From NCBI GenBank assembly GCA_049306275.1, contig JBAQQB010000173.1, forward strand, positions 1-64,000: a stretch of DNA of 64,000 nt. The letters are read 5' to 3'. Position 1 is the stretch's first letter, and each line of letters begins with the position of its first letter. Below are positions 1 to 9,070 of this stretch, in pieces. The notes below the pieces were generated by a model, which ran no database searches, was not told the origin of the DNA, and was given only the letters and a program-made list of their open reading frames with translations. The translations under genes and the position numbers were made by a program. Origin of the DNA: JADJTT01 sp049306275. GTDB lineage: Bacteria; Bacteroidota; Bacteroidia; Chitinophagales; Saprospiraceae.

Positions 1-120
1 TTTCACCAAGCCATTCAACAGGCACTTATCGATATCAATCACAACTCAATCACAAAACAAGAACTCAAATCCCTTATTACACCTAATTTCCAAACGTTTG
101 CACAAAACCTATATCAGTGA
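1..120 (+). pseudogene. C-terminal fragment of a probable transposase
   Basis: An open frame runs in from the window edge and stops at TGA 118-120. It encodes 39 residues ending in KSLITPNFQTFAQNLYQ. The pattern of a short helix followed by ELKSLIT-NFQTF resembles the C-terminus of IS630-type transposases; this is recognition from memory, not a search. It is the only plus-strand coding trace in the first 34 kb and sits outside the minus-strand island, so it may mark an insertion boundary. The rest of the element is off the window, so whether it is intact cannot be judged. Confidence 0.4.
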
Positions 121-152
121 AGTATAATTTAACATACAAAGAGTATTTGGCA

Positions 153-193
153 TTAAGGATCGTCCTGGAAATAAGTTCCGGAACGATCCTTAA
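153..193. terminator. 18-bp inverted repeat downstream of the FISUMP gene
   Basis: Arms 153-170 and 176-193 pair with two mismatches around a 5-base loop (ataag). The hairpin lies just after the last gene of the minus-strand island and just after the transposase fragment on the plus strand, so it could end transcription from both sides. No clear T-tract follows on either strand, so an insertion-element end is an alternative. Confidence 0.45.
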
Positions 194-204
194 CAACTTT
201 CAAT

Positions 205-1155
205 TTATTCCTTTATACATCGACAACTGTATTTATCATCAATAAACTCTAACAAATTAACACCATGATAAAGCCCATCATCAGTTCCCAGCAAATATCG
301 ATATGCAAATTGATTATATTTCGAGGAGGTCCAAAAAAAAGCAACTAATTTCTCACCTTGAAATTGACCAGCACCACTACTGTAAAAAATCCCTGAAGGT
401 TTAATCGAAAACCCTGAAGCATTATTGATTAAGTTTTCATTTAAAAATGAACTTTCCCATAATTCGGGACAACACATCAAGTTATATAGCCCATAAAGCG
501 TTATTAATCCTTCGAAATCTGTGTTTGATGGAAGTCTCCAACCTAATGGACAAATCCCCCTAATCGGCTCGGTAAAAACATCATTGATTGATTTTTGGGT
601 TACTTCGCTCCATGTGTACAGCCTTCCATACTGATCACAATTTGAGGTTAAATTATCATAACACACTCCGCTACCGGCATAGTTTAAGTTTGACTTCATC
701 CACATTTTCTCCTCTACCTGAACCACTTCGTAGACCTGGCTATCGCGCTCGTCTCTAAACCGGTCCGAGCTCGCAACAAAAAAAAGGGTATCCTCCGAGG
801 AACCTAATAGATTATTAACAGTGACTTCCACCACCACATTTGTAAAAAATTCTGCTCCCATTAAAACGCTCTGACTGGTTAAGCCATCTTCATCAGAAAT
901 TACTTCCTGATATTCCGCTCCCCCAATAGTTGCAGCCCCCTCCACGACCTCAAACCGGACCTTAACGCCTTTTGCAGGAATGCCACCTTGAGTCACTTTA
1001 ATTACAAAGGGCTCAGATTCTTCATTAGCGATTAGTTGGTCCTGGTTGTCGCCGTTAACTTGCTCGAGAGAAAAATCATAGGTTCCTCTTTCAATTTCGG
1101 GGAGGTTGCAGTTTACCGATAAAGAAAGGAGAGTCGCAAAAGTTAATAGTCTCAT
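205..1155 (-). CDS. FISUMP-domain lipoprotein with Ig-like N-terminal domain
   Basis: The start at 1155 is chosen because it gives a short signal sequence ending in LSVNC followed by NLPE, a Bacteroidota-style lipobox; a start at 1173 would put six residues in front. Residues about 25-125 look like a Big-1/Ig-like domain (EGAATIGGAEYQ, DEDGLTSQSVLMG). The C-terminal half has the hallmarks of the FISUMP domain (Fib_succ_major): WMKSNLNY, YGRLYTWSEV, CPLGWRLPS, FWTSS and a final Cys-x-Cys. FISUMP proteins are surface or secreted proteins with a C-type-lectin-like look and unknown ligands. It is the last gene of the island, directly after the papain-type protease. The CNLPE start is shared with a PKD lipoprotein at 25538-26977. 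Confidence 0.8.
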   Translation of the reverse strand: MRLLTFATLLSLSVNCNLPEIERGTYDFSLEQVNGDNQDQLIANEESEPFVIKVTQGGIPAKGVKVRFEVVEGAATIGGAEYQEVISDEDGLTSQSVLMGAEFFTNVVVEVTVNNLLGSSEDTLFFVASSDRFRDERDSQVYEVVQVEEKMWMKSNLNYAGSGVCYDNLTSNCDQYGRLYTWSEVTQKSINDVFTEPIRGICPLGWRLPSNTDFEGLITLYGLYNLMCCPELWESSFLNENLINNASGFSIKPSGIFYSSGAGQFQGEKLVAFFWTSSKYNQFAYRYLLGTDDGLYHGVNLLEFIDDKYSCRCIKE

Positions 1156-1173
1156 GGAACAACAATTTAACAT

Positions 1174-2652
1174 TCAAGGTGAAACCTGTATCTCAATGAT
1201 CACTGGGACAATCTTCCCTTTTTGCGAAAAAGCCTCAAACCTATCAGCGTAATATTTAATACCAGATTTGGAAATGAGGTCCGCAGAAAACGCCTTTGAG
1301 AACTTCGAAGGGAAGGCCCCCTCCATCGTTCGGATCTGTTCCAAACGCGAGTTAAGGTTTTTTATGGAATAACGACTGAATAAAATACACAGGTATTCTT
1401 TCCCTTCGGGATAAAGGAGTTTGAAGGCGCTGTCCTCCTTGGGCAGAATCAATTCGACCTTTTCGGTAGTGATGACCGCGCTTTCGTGAAGGCCTTCGAA
1501 TTTCGAGTCCAGGGTTGCATCCCGTGGCCAATGGACGGTAATCTTCCCCCGGGGGTCATAGCTGAAGGCGTAAACATACCCTCCCTTCGATACTCCTTTT
1601 ATCCCTATCTGGAAAATCCTGCTAGAATCCCTTTGGGTGGGTATATTAACGGAGTATAAACCGTCCTTTTCGATCGTCGGGACATTATTGAATTTAATGC
1701 CGTCCAGGGTCATCTTGGGAACCCGGATAAAAAAACTGCCAACAAAGTTGGGGGACGAGGGTGGAGAAAGCACAGAAGGAGGTAATGCAGACTCATTATT
1801 CAACGTCATTTCGAAGGCATACCTAACATGTTTTGCGTAGTCTTCATATTTGATCCAGATAAACCCTCCGTTAGCCCAGCCTTCCCCCCAGCTGTTCATC
1901 ACTTCGAAAGCCCCAATGCCGTCGTCATATCCGACCACAACCATGGCGTGTCCCTTGTTAACGGGTTTTGGGTCTCCAATTTGTGGGTACCAAAGCGAGT
2001 TCCCCGGGCGGATAGCCAAAAAATTATTCAAAAGCCAGACCGCAATAATAACTGGTTTTTTGTTGATCAGGCAAAGCTTGGTTTTCTCTATCCTGACCCG
2101 GAAAGTGGCAGAAGTGTCGAACAGCGCGGTATAATCCCGGATCCGGAATTCTTTTGCTTTTTCGATCTCTTCTTCTGAGGGTTTACGGGAGCAATCCTGA
2201 TTTTTTTTGTCAAAATCCCTTGCACGAATATTACCCTCTTCGACAAGCAGATCCAATGCTTTGACAATTTCGGTTCCTTTACTGCAATCAGTTGATTCTG
2301 TAATCTGATTATAAAGGTATAAAGCCGAAAAAACATTTTTGTCGATCGAATCCCGTTTGTTTTCCCAATTATTATTTATCGCCCAGGAAATTGACATGGC
2401 GGCGTATCCCACTGCCCACCCGGTACAGGTGGACGCGACGCCCTGGTATCCCGGAGTAGGGCAATAGGGGCGGAGGTCGATTTTCGGATATTTTGCAATT
2501 TCAGATGCCTCCGATTTCCCCCCATCTCCGTAGTCCGGGAGCTTGGGAACGAGATGGTAAATGGAATCATTGAACTCCACGCCCTGCCCGAATCCGTCCG
2601 CCAGGAACGAGACAAGTAGAATAACGATCCAAAGGAACCTGACCATATTCAT
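1174..2652 (-). CDS. Secreted papain-family (C1A) cysteine protease with DUF4384-like tail
   Basis: A signal peptide of about 22 residues is followed by a C1A catalytic domain. The catalytic Cys76 lies in ASTCTGWA, His235 in GHAMVVVGYDD and Asn253 in VMNSWGEGW, so all three active-site motifs are intact. There is no obvious pro-region between signal and catalytic domain. Residues about 300-490 form a second domain with GGYVYAFSYDPRGKI and EYLCILFSRYSI, which resembles DUF4384, a domain often attached to bacterial caspases and other peptidases (family match from memory). The start codon overlaps the stop of the upstream gene as ATGA, and its stop touches the upstream frame of the next gene, so it is translationally coupled inside the island. 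Expected location is periplasm or outside. Confidence 0.9.
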   Translation of the reverse strand: MNMVRFLWIVILLVSFLADGFGQGVEFNDSIYHLVPKLPDYGDGGKSEASEIAKYPKIDLRPYCPTPGYQGVASTCTGWAVGYAAMSISWAINNNWENKRDSIDKNVFSALYLYNQITESTDCSKGTEIVKALDLLVEEGNIRARDFDKKNQDCSRKPSEEEIEKAKEFRIRDYTALFDTSATFRVRIEKTKLCLINKKPVIIAVWLLNNFLAIRPGNSLWYPQIGDPKPVNKGHAMVVVGYDDGIGAFEVMNSWGEGWANGGFIWIKYEDYAKHVRYAFEMTLNNESALPPSVLSPPSSPNFVGSFFIRVPKMTLDGIKFNNVPTIEKDGLYSVNIPTQRDSSRIFQIGIKGVSKGGYVYAFSYDPRGKITVHWPRDATLDSKFEGLHESAVITTEKVELILPKEDSAFKLLYPEGKEYLCILFSRYSIKNLNSRLEQIRTMEGAFPSKFSKAFSADLISKSGIKYYADRFEAFSQKGKIVPVIIEIQVSP

Positions 2653-3233
2653 TTAATTTCATCCCAGTACTTGAACCGATATGGCTCAATCAAATTTTCG
2701 TCTAAAAACTTCTCGCTCCATTTTTTGATCTCCGCTTGTATTTGATTGAAAAGCCCTATCGCTCCTTTTATATATGGTATCAGTCCAAGAATTGTAGAAA
2801 CTGTCAAACTTGTTCCTTCCTCTGTAACCCTTGCATACTCCGTTTCAAAGGTATCGGAATAATATTCCCTGGCCCGGAAAAGGTCGGTTTCAACCTCTTT
2901 TGAATATTTCAGCGGATAACTGACGATATATCTCCTAATTTCTTTGTCGAGAATATCGGCCTTGATATTTCCCAAAATCATGTTAAAATATTCTGCGGAA
3001 GAATTGTAGGCATCCATTACCAGTTGAATGTCTTCGTCTGAATACCGGAATTGGTTCTTTTTGAAATGCCGGACATCATTCTCCGCTCTCCCACGAATGT
3101 CGACGTATTCCTTCATAAACGGAGTAGCAAGAAAATAATTCAACGCGACCCAAGGGTCTCCCCCAGCGAGCTGAGCCGTGGCCATTTCAATTAAAACAAA
3201 AGTAAATATTACTGATAAAAGTAATTTTTTCAT
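2649..3233 (-). CDS. Small secreted helical protein, unknown
   Basis: A clear signal peptide (ends ATAQ) is followed by about 170 residues rich in charged helices. A moderately hydrophobic stretch sits near residues 145-170 (STILGLIPYIKGAIGLF). No family is recognised. It is coupled by a 4-bp ATGA overlap to the papain-type protease downstream and lies two genes after the caspase-like lipoprotein, so a role with those peptidases (substrate, inhibitor or effector) is possible but only inferred. Codon use is AT-rich compared with the paralog genes further right. Confidence 0.7.
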   Translation of the reverse strand: MKKLLLSVIFTFVLIEMATAQLAGGDPWVALNYFLATPFMKEYVDIRGRAENDVRHFKKNQFRYSDEDIQLVMDAYNSSAEYFNMILGNIKADILDKEIRRYIVSYPLKYSKEVETDLFRAREYYSDTFETEYARVTEEGTSLTVSTILGLIPYIKGAIGLFNQIQAEIKKWSEKFLDENLIEPYRFKYWDEIK

Positions 3234-3252
3234 CTTATCATTTTTTAGTTAA

Positions 3253-4056
3253 TTAGAAAGTGATTTTCACCCCGACGCCGAAACCGGAATAGGTATACGA
3301 AGGGATGACCTGAATGTCGGCTGGTTTTATGCAAAAACATTTATTAACCTGGTTGGAGGCCTCCTTTTTGAATTTATTTATTCTCTTAACAGCCAGTATC
3401 CGATTGACAAGCATGGCTCCTGCAGTAACTACTACCGCTCCTCCGCCAGCCATCAAATACTGGGCAGCTTTATGTTTGGAATTAGCCTCATTGTATAATT
3501 CATCCCTCGGCTGATCAAAATAAACCGAATCAGCAGGGTCCAGATGGTCTTTATAGATAGTATAAAGTTCCTGTGCGTCATTCTCTTTTGTCAGGCCCAG
3601 GACCAACAATCCTCCCCCGCCCGCGACAAATGTCCCCAATCCTGCGAAAACGGAAACCGGCGGTTTATTGGTTGTATTCCCAGATATGACAGCCGGCTCC
3701 TTCTCCAAAGGATTCAAACCGATCACGTCAAAATCCAGGCCAATAAGTTGGTCCATAGTATATCCATCGTTTACATAATACCAATATATTTGTTTATCCT
3801 TTCCGGTCGAAAGATTTCTCCCTACTCCAACAACATTTCTGGGAACGATATCTGGGTTCACTGAACAAAGGCAAACATTAAAATACCTGTACTGTCCATC
3901 CGGTTCAAGATCGTAAGTAAAAGTAATTTTTTCCTCGTCTATTTCACTCCTGACATTTCTAACTTGGTTGTTCTTGTTTGACTGGCTCCATACAGCGACC
4001 GGGATAAATAAAACCAAGATAATGGAAAGCGCAATTGGGTTTTTTATCGTAAACAT
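3253..4056 (-). CDS. Secreted or membrane protein with two Gly-rich helices, unknown
   Basis: An N-terminal signal peptide ends near residue 24 (VAVWSQ). Residues about 130-150 (VFAGLGTFVAGGGGLLVLGL) and 200-220 (YLMAGGGAVVVTAGAMLV) look like two Gly/Ala-rich membrane helices, with a polar helix-rich segment between them and a C-terminal part that ends in a beta-like strand with final Phe. This architecture occurs in other Bacteroidota envelope proteins of unknown role. It lies between the caspase-like gene and the small helical protein, 17 bp from the former, in the same direction. No function assigned. Confidence 0.7.
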   Translation of the reverse strand: MFTIKNPIALSIILVLFIPVAVWSQSNKNNQVRNVRSEIDEEKITFTYDLEPDGQYRYFNVCLCSVNPDIVPRNVVGVGRNLSTGKDKQIYWYYVNDGYTMDQLIGLDFDVIGLNPLEKEPAVISGNTTNKPPVSVFAGLGTFVAGGGGLLVLGLTKENDAQELYTIYKDHLDPADSVYFDQPRDELYNEANSKHKAAQYLMAGGGAVVVTAGAMLVNRILAVKRINKFKKEASNQVNKCFCIKPADIQVIPSYTYSGFGVGVKITF

Positions 4057-4073
4057 TGTGAAAGATTTAATTA

Positions 4074-5624
4074 TTATTTAATAATATAAATAGCAATATC
4101 GCCAAGATCGTTATACAAAACGGGGGTTTGACTTTTCTTTTTCACCGACTGGACCATGAGAGGGACTTCCCTTTCAAGGAATTTCGCCAATTCGTTTATC
4201 GTAATAATCCCGTTTCTATTAAAATCGGCTTTTTTCCCTTTCAGCCCCTGGACAATTCCCTCCGTAAAAGCTCCGTTCGCCCATGTTGTATCTTCGTAAG
4301 AAAGTTCTTCTCTTTTGGATGAACTTAGAACGGCCAAGCCTGCTTTTGTTTTGTATAGCTCCTCCAATGCGCGGCTAATTTCTTCCGGCGCGGGTGACTT
4401 TTCATTCAAATTGACCAGCCCACTGTGGCAGGCGTCCAAAAAAATTATTTTTTTGCAAGGCATGAAATCGAGAATGAACTTAATATCTTTTTTAAAAGAT
4501 TTAGATGTCGCTATATCATTGGAGGGATCGTAATTTTCTCCTTGCAAACGAAAATCATTACCTAGCATAAACCCATGCGTCGAAATAAATAAAATGACGA
4601 CGTCATTAGGGGTGATTACGTGTGTTTTTTCCATTTTACTCTTCAGCGAATTCACCGCACTTTCGATCCCAAAGGCGGTCGCTTGGGCTCCGACAAGGGT
4701 CTCAACTGAAATAAAGGAAAACAACTCGTTTTCTTTTCCCTGGCTGCGAAACAAATCGGCAAAATCTAATGCATCCTGGACCGAGTATTGAAGGTTGGTT
4801 TTCGTTCCGATCGAAAGAACGAAAATCTGGGGTTTGGCGTAGGGAACGTATTTAATTAGCAAAAGGTCGGATGGTATCTCATTGACCTCCATCAATATGG
4901 TCTGAATATCCGTAATATTATCCAATACTATGGTTTCCCGGATCGCGTATTTCCCGTTCGATTCAACCATCTGGAACCCAGGGCTTCTGGGAAATGGGCG
5001 GCCGTTTAGGTTGAACTCCACCTGCGAGGGCAATATGTCCCCTCCTGCCTCGATGGTCGCGTTTACCTCCAATTCACCCTTGTCGTGGAGAATTGGGTTT
5101 CCTCCATGAGCAATGGGGTCTGGGCTTTTCCAAACGATCGAGACAGGCGGGGGTATATTCCAGTTTTGCACGGTAATTGTCCGAAGCCTCTTATACTGCC
5201 CATTGACCCTTGCTTCGACCCTGATGGCGTATATCCTCTGAGTGGGCAGATAAACTGTCTGTTCAAACAAGAATTTGTGGGCCGATAGCTGCAAGGGAAC
5301 CTCTCCGGCTTTGTCGCCCATATTATACAATTCTTCATTCAGGAAAACCTGAAAATTTTCGTTTTTTAAGGGCATTAAGGAAATGGCCTCTACCTTGAGG
5401 TTTATCTTTTGGTAGGCTTTGATTGGCATTTTTGAAGTATCCAAAGCCCATTGCAGGCGGATCTCTTCGGATCGGGCTCCTGGGGTAATAACTTTTGGAG
5501 TAATTTTTGTCCTGTTTGAAGGCGGATCAATTTTCGTCCCCGATCCAGGTTTTCCGACTCCCAGACAAGAGGAAATTCCCAAAAGAAGTAAAAATCCGAA
5601 TAAAATGATTTTCAGGTGTGCCAT
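4074..5624 (-). CDS. Caspase-like (C14) peptidase lipoprotein
   Basis: The start at 5624 gives a lipoprotein signal MAHLKII...GISSC; an upstream start would overlap the preceding gene heavily and lacks a signal. After about 240 residues of beta-rich sequence (possibly two Ig-like domains) comes a caspase p20-like domain: strand KPQIFVLSIGT, acidic helix with DALDFADLF, catalytic His in ILFISTHGF and catalytic Cys in IIFLDACHSG. Both residues are present. Near the C-terminus DFNRNGIITINEL looks like an EF-hand-type calcium loop, common in bacterial caspase-like proteins. The product should be an outer-membrane-anchored metacaspase/paracaspase-like peptidase. It sits 7 bp after a member of the eight-paralog family. 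Confidence 0.9.
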   Translation of the reverse strand: MAHLKIILFGFLLLLGISSCLGVGKPGSGTKIDPPSNRTKITPKVITPGARSEEIRLQWALDTSKMPIKAYQKINLKVEAISLMPLKNENFQVFLNEELYNMGDKAGEVPLQLSAHKFLFEQTVYLPTQRIYAIRVEARVNGQYKRLRTITVQNWNIPPPVSIVWKSPDPIAHGGNPILHDKGELEVNATIEAGGDILPSQVEFNLNGRPFPRSPGFQMVESNGKYAIRETIVLDNITDIQTILMEVNEIPSDLLLIKYVPYAKPQIFVLSIGTKTNLQYSVQDALDFADLFRSQGKENELFSFISVETLVGAQATAFGIESAVNSLKSKMEKTHVITPNDVVILFISTHGFMLGNDFRLQGENYDPSNDIATSKSFKKDIKFILDFMPCKKIIFLDACHSGLVNLNEKSPAPEEISRALEELYKTKAGLAVLSSSKREELSYEDTTWANGAFTEGIVQGLKGKKADFNRNGIITINELAKFLEREVPLMVQSVKKKSQTPVLYNDLGDIAIYIIK

Positions 5625-5631
5625 ATCAGGT

Positions 5632-7047
5632 TCATTTAAAATCGACATATACGTAATCGTCAACGCCAACCCCCCGTTTGACCGAACGGTAGCGCTCTTC
5701 TCCAATAATCCATTTCACGCAATATTGAACGAATTGGCCTTTATCGGAATAAAAGCGAAGTGTTTTGAGCATTTGGCCATCATTGGGTTTCCAGACCAAC
5801 TTCAATACTTTAATTTCATTTTCCTGCATGAACGTGAAATCTACCTGGATTTCCGAAGCATGGGTTCTTTCAAACACATCAGGAGCGAGCTCCACCTCCA
5901 GTTCTCGCAAGGTCAAATGGATCTGATCGTGAGGCGTGGTAATATCCAATACCCCTGCCCAACTATTGCGTGTTATCCAGGGAAATTCTCTACGCTCGCC
6001 TTCTGCAGTGTACTCCAAAATGCGGTACCGGTATGGTTTGGAGAGTTTAACCGCATAAGGGAACTTGATCTGCAGGCAGGTCTGATCGGGCCTTGACGAA
6101 AGAAAACGTTTCCCTGTAATACGCACGGGTTCATCCGTAACGCCACTTGCCTCGATTTCTATCGCTTTCATACCCAGGTCCGGCCGCAAGTCATTGGAAA
6201 AGTCATAACAACGCACCTCGAGGACTCCCCATGCAGGCGGAGCTTCGTCGTTGATGTCTACCTTGCGCATCAGGTCGGGCCATACCTTCGGATCTACCTC
6301 TATCGGAAAAGCACCTGAGGAAAAAGCCTGCAAAACAGGCGTCGAATCGGGTTGAACTAATTGGTCGAGTTCTTCTTTCAATTCCCCAACCTCCTTGAAA
6401 TCACCTGAAACCTTGTAGCTGCCTTCCGGATCGGAAATAGCGTCGGCGTAAAACGCGTAAGCGAGGCTAACCGCGAGCCGTCCCTTTTCAACCTGGTCCC
6501 AAAGTAGTTGGGCCTCATGGTTTTCAAGTCTCACTGTGAAGACCTTTTCAATCCAATATCCCCCATCTGCATCAGCGTCCTCCAGCCCACCTGCTTTCCC
6601 AACGCTTATGTAACAGTTGCCGGTATCACCCATGGGCATGACCAGGAAAGCATCGATATTTCGCACTGGCATGGGCTGAAGTATGATCTTCTGTCCCCCA
6701 AGCTGATTCTGCGCTGCTTTGAGTTGTGACCCTTCAAATTGTTCCATCCAAATGATGACCTGGACGATGTTCAAAAAGCGCTTTTCCCCTTGGTCGCCGC
6801 TGGCCCCAGTTCCCGTGTAACGCAACTGTACCAGTTGAAAACCTGGTTTTCCAAATTTATCGGTTGCCATCCTGAGTTTCCCGGGGGCGTAATAATACAG
6901 GTTCTTATTATTCATATCCCGGTAAATGGACAATCCCGCTACCTCCCTTTTCGAGGGCAGAACGGGCTGGGCATGTAATCCCGTTACGCCTAAAATGGCA
7001 ATAGCAAAGACCGCAGCATACAAAAGAGGGGAATGAATGCGAGACAT
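5632..7047 (-). CDS. Secreted paralog-family protein 1 (YYYLP family)
   Basis: A signal peptide ends near GLHAQ. The N-terminal domain has LYYYAPGKLRMATDKFGKP followed by FQLVQLRYTG, which matches the YYYLP...RLA...DG-P-F-F-KY signature shared by eight genes in this island. The C-terminal part has TLRFYSDKGQFVQYCVKW and ends with a beta-strand (YVYVDF), matching the C-terminus of the copy at 18804-20621. The middle domain is shorter than in the 570-690-residue members. I do not recognise the family. It lies 7 bp upstream of both neighbours' ends and directly precedes the caspase-like gene, so co-transcription is likely. Expected periplasmic or secreted. Confidence 0.75.
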   Translation of the reverse strand: MSRIHSPLLYAAVFAIAILGVTGLHAQPVLPSKREVAGLSIYRDMNNKNLYYYAPGKLRMATDKFGKPGFQLVQLRYTGTGASGDQGEKRFLNIVQVIIWMEQFEGSQLKAAQNQLGGQKIILQPMPVRNIDAFLVMPMGDTGNCYISVGKAGGLEDADADGGYWIEKVFTVRLENHEAQLLWDQVEKGRLAVSLAYAFYADAISDPEGSYKVSGDFKEVGELKEELDQLVQPDSTPVLQAFSSGAFPIEVDPKVWPDLMRKVDINDEAPPAWGVLEVRCYDFSNDLRPDLGMKAIEIEASGVTDEPVRITGKRFLSSRPDQTCLQIKFPYAVKLSKPYRYRILEYTAEGERREFPWITRNSWAGVLDITTPHDQIHLTLRELEVELAPDVFERTHASEIQVDFTFMQENEIKVLKLVWKPNDGQMLKTLRFYSDKGQFVQYCVKWIIGEERYRSVKRGVGVDDYVYVDFK

Positions 7048-7054
7048 AGGTATA

Positions 7055-8458
7055 TCAATGGTTGTTAAATTCCGGGATGTATTGTTTGATCTGTGAAGTC
7101 CCGATCACTACTTCTTTACTGTTGCTTCTGATCCAACTGGATTCAAAGGGCGTGCCATCTTCCATATACAGTTTGATCTTATACTCGAAATCGACCTGAT
7201 TGTTCCGGACGTACAAGGGTCCCCTCACGGCGGTTTGGCCATCTTCGGTAATTGTCAGAGATGGCAGAGGCAATTGCGCGTTCCCTTCGGGAGTAGCCTG
7301 AAAGGACCGGACCTCGACCATCATTAGGCTTGCATTAGTAAAACTAATCGGGGTTAGAATGATGAACTCGAGTTTTTCCAGCCTTACCGGCGGCGGGGGA
7401 CTTTCGATAATTTTAGTTTTGACAGCTTTATTACAGCTATTGCACGGTTTCACCGTGTAATCAAGCCATATCCTTTTAATGGAGGTGTTGTTGTCGATCC
7501 AGGCTGGCACAAGGGAAGCGTCGAACTGGACCTTTGCACCGTTGGGAACTTCCATATCGCCGGTTTTCCAGGTATAGACCCGGTACTCTCCGCTGGTTTC
7601 CTTTTTTAGAACGTGGAAATCGGTTAAAATAACAGGATAATCAGTCTGGTTCTGCCAAAGCTTACTGCGCCAGGATGAAGCCTGGAGTTCAAATTTTCTA
7701 TACGTATCCGGCGAATCGATCTTGAGGTTGAAGGGAATCCGGATGGAAGCAGGCATGCCTTCTCCGTCCGGATATACGATTACGTCGCCGTAGAGGCCGA
7801 CGTTGTTGAAGAACATGGCCATCAATTCGTCGATCCGGGTGGTGGTAAAGGAAATCTTGATCTGGCCGGTCAGTTCAGAGGGAGGCCGCATGGAGACATT
7901 CTCCGCGGGAATGCCGAACAAGGAGAGGTTGGTGAATTCCAGTGCAGGGGCTTCGGCCATAGGGATCGGAGTAAATTCCTTGATCCCGTAAGATTGTTCG
8001 GGCTTACCTTTAATATTCTGGGTCAATATTTCGCGCGCAATGTCGAGGTCGTTTTTTCCCAACTTCGGCCAAAGGATGCAGGTGACGATCACTCTGCCTT
8101 CTCCTCCATAGGTCACTTCAAAATCGTACTTCCCAGTTGTTGGCAGCCACCGTAGGGAATAAGAGGCAGGCAGGTAGTAGTAGTACCCCGACTTGATATT
8201 GCCATCGCGGTAAACGGTGTTATATACCTCTAGCACCTGACTACCAGTAAAATCAACATCCGATTGCAATAAATTGTTAATGACAAAAGTCTTGTTTGTC
8301 GGCCCTTGTCGCTCAAGGTCAGAATGGTCTGTATTCGTCTTAGCCTTTTCAAAACTCCGGCGTTCTGCTTTTATAATAGTTGGTTGTTGGCAAAACGAGA
8401 AAAATGGTAATGCAAACCAAAGCATGAAAAAAGTCCAAAAGATTGATTTCTTTCTCAT
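7055..8458 (-). CDS. Secreted paralog-family protein 2 (divergent)
   Basis: A signal peptide (LPFFSFCQ) is followed by YYYYLPASYSLRWLP and YDFEVTYGGEGRVIVT, a divergent form of the family's N-terminal signature. A central Cys pair (KPCNSCNK) is specific to this copy. The C-terminal half has beta-rich repeats of the kind EFELQASSW... and FEYKIKLYMEDG, as in other members. It is the most diverged copy and family membership rests on the N-terminal motif, the beta-rich tail and position. It is separated from the next gene by 1 bp on one side and 7 bp on the other, consistent with an operon. Confidence 0.7.
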   Translation of the reverse strand: MRKKSIFWTFFMLWFALPFFSFCQQPTIIKAERRSFEKAKTNTDHSDLERQGPTNKTFVINNLLQSDVDFTGSQVLEVYNTVYRDGNIKSGYYYYLPASYSLRWLPTTGKYDFEVTYGGEGRVIVTCILWPKLGKNDLDIAREILTQNIKGKPEQSYGIKEFTPIPMAEAPALEFTNLSLFGIPAENVSMRPPSELTGQIKISFTTTRIDELMAMFFNNVGLYGDVIVYPDGEGMPASIRIPFNLKIDSPDTYRKFELQASSWRSKLWQNQTDYPVILTDFHVLKKETSGEYRVYTWKTGDMEVPNGAKVQFDASLVPAWIDNNTSIKRIWLDYTVKPCNSCNKAVKTKIIESPPPPVRLEKLEFIILTPISFTNASLMMVEVRSFQATPEGNAQLPLPSLTITEDGQTAVRGPLYVRNNQVDFEYKIKLYMEDGTPFESSWIRSNSKEVVIGTSQIKQYIPEFNNH

Positions 8459-8459
8459 G

Positions 8460-9032
8460 TTATAATGGCTTAATTAAGGAAGCATTTTTAAATGGAGTCA
8501 ATTTAACTTTGACGATAATATTGCTGTTATCAGCTCCTATTCCTTGAACTGGCCATTGGCGATCCAGTTTGTACATCATTGAAGTCCCGAACAACGATAC
8601 TCCATCCAATTCAAAGCCTGGCTTGTCGCTCTCATTGATCGTGATCAACAAATATTTGCTGACCACCCTGGAAGTGGAATACGTTTTTCTAACCAATTTG
8701 AACTCAAATTGAATGTCAACGCTCGTGCTGCCATTATTCAATTTAAAGGAGATAGCTTCAAACTCGGGAAGATTTTTCTTTAACCCGTCCAAAATACTCC
8801 CGGTGATCGTGTAGTTTTTATCCGAGAACCCGGAATATTCCACCCGCACAGCGATATGTTCGGCACTTTCAGAAAGCACGCAGACGTTGGTTATTCGATT
8901 ACCGCCACCGAAGAAATCTATCAGGGGCTCCATCCCGGTAGAGGAGGAAGGTTGGAGAGGCTCACAGGTTTGAGTGCGGGCGAAAAGTCCAAAAAACAGG
9001 AGAAAAAACAAGAAAAACATTACCTTTTTCAT
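8460..9032 (-). CDS. Small secreted protein, unknown
   Basis: A strongly hydrophobic signal peptide (about 20 residues, ending FARTQ) is followed by about 165 residues of beta-prone sequence. It has ITNVCVLSESAEHIAVRVEYSG near residues 48-70 and NIIVKVKLTPF near the end. No family recognised. It lies between the AvrRpt2-type protease and paralog 2, with 1 bp to the latter, so it is probably made together with them. It could be a partner or inhibitor of a neighbouring peptidase, but the sequence does not show this. Confidence 0.65.
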   Translation of the reverse strand: MKKVMFFLFFLLFFGLFARTQTCEPLQPSSSTGMEPLIDFFGGGNRITNVCVLSESAEHIAVRVEYSGFSDKNYTITGSILDGLKKNLPEFEAISFKLNNGSTSVDIQFEFKLVRKTYSTSRVVSKYLLITINESDKPGFELDGVSLFGTSMMYKLDRQWPVQGIGADNSNIIVKVKLTPFKNASLIKPL

Positions 9033-9070
9033 GATGCTTTATTGTGGTTCCAGATAAATCTTCGAGTAAA

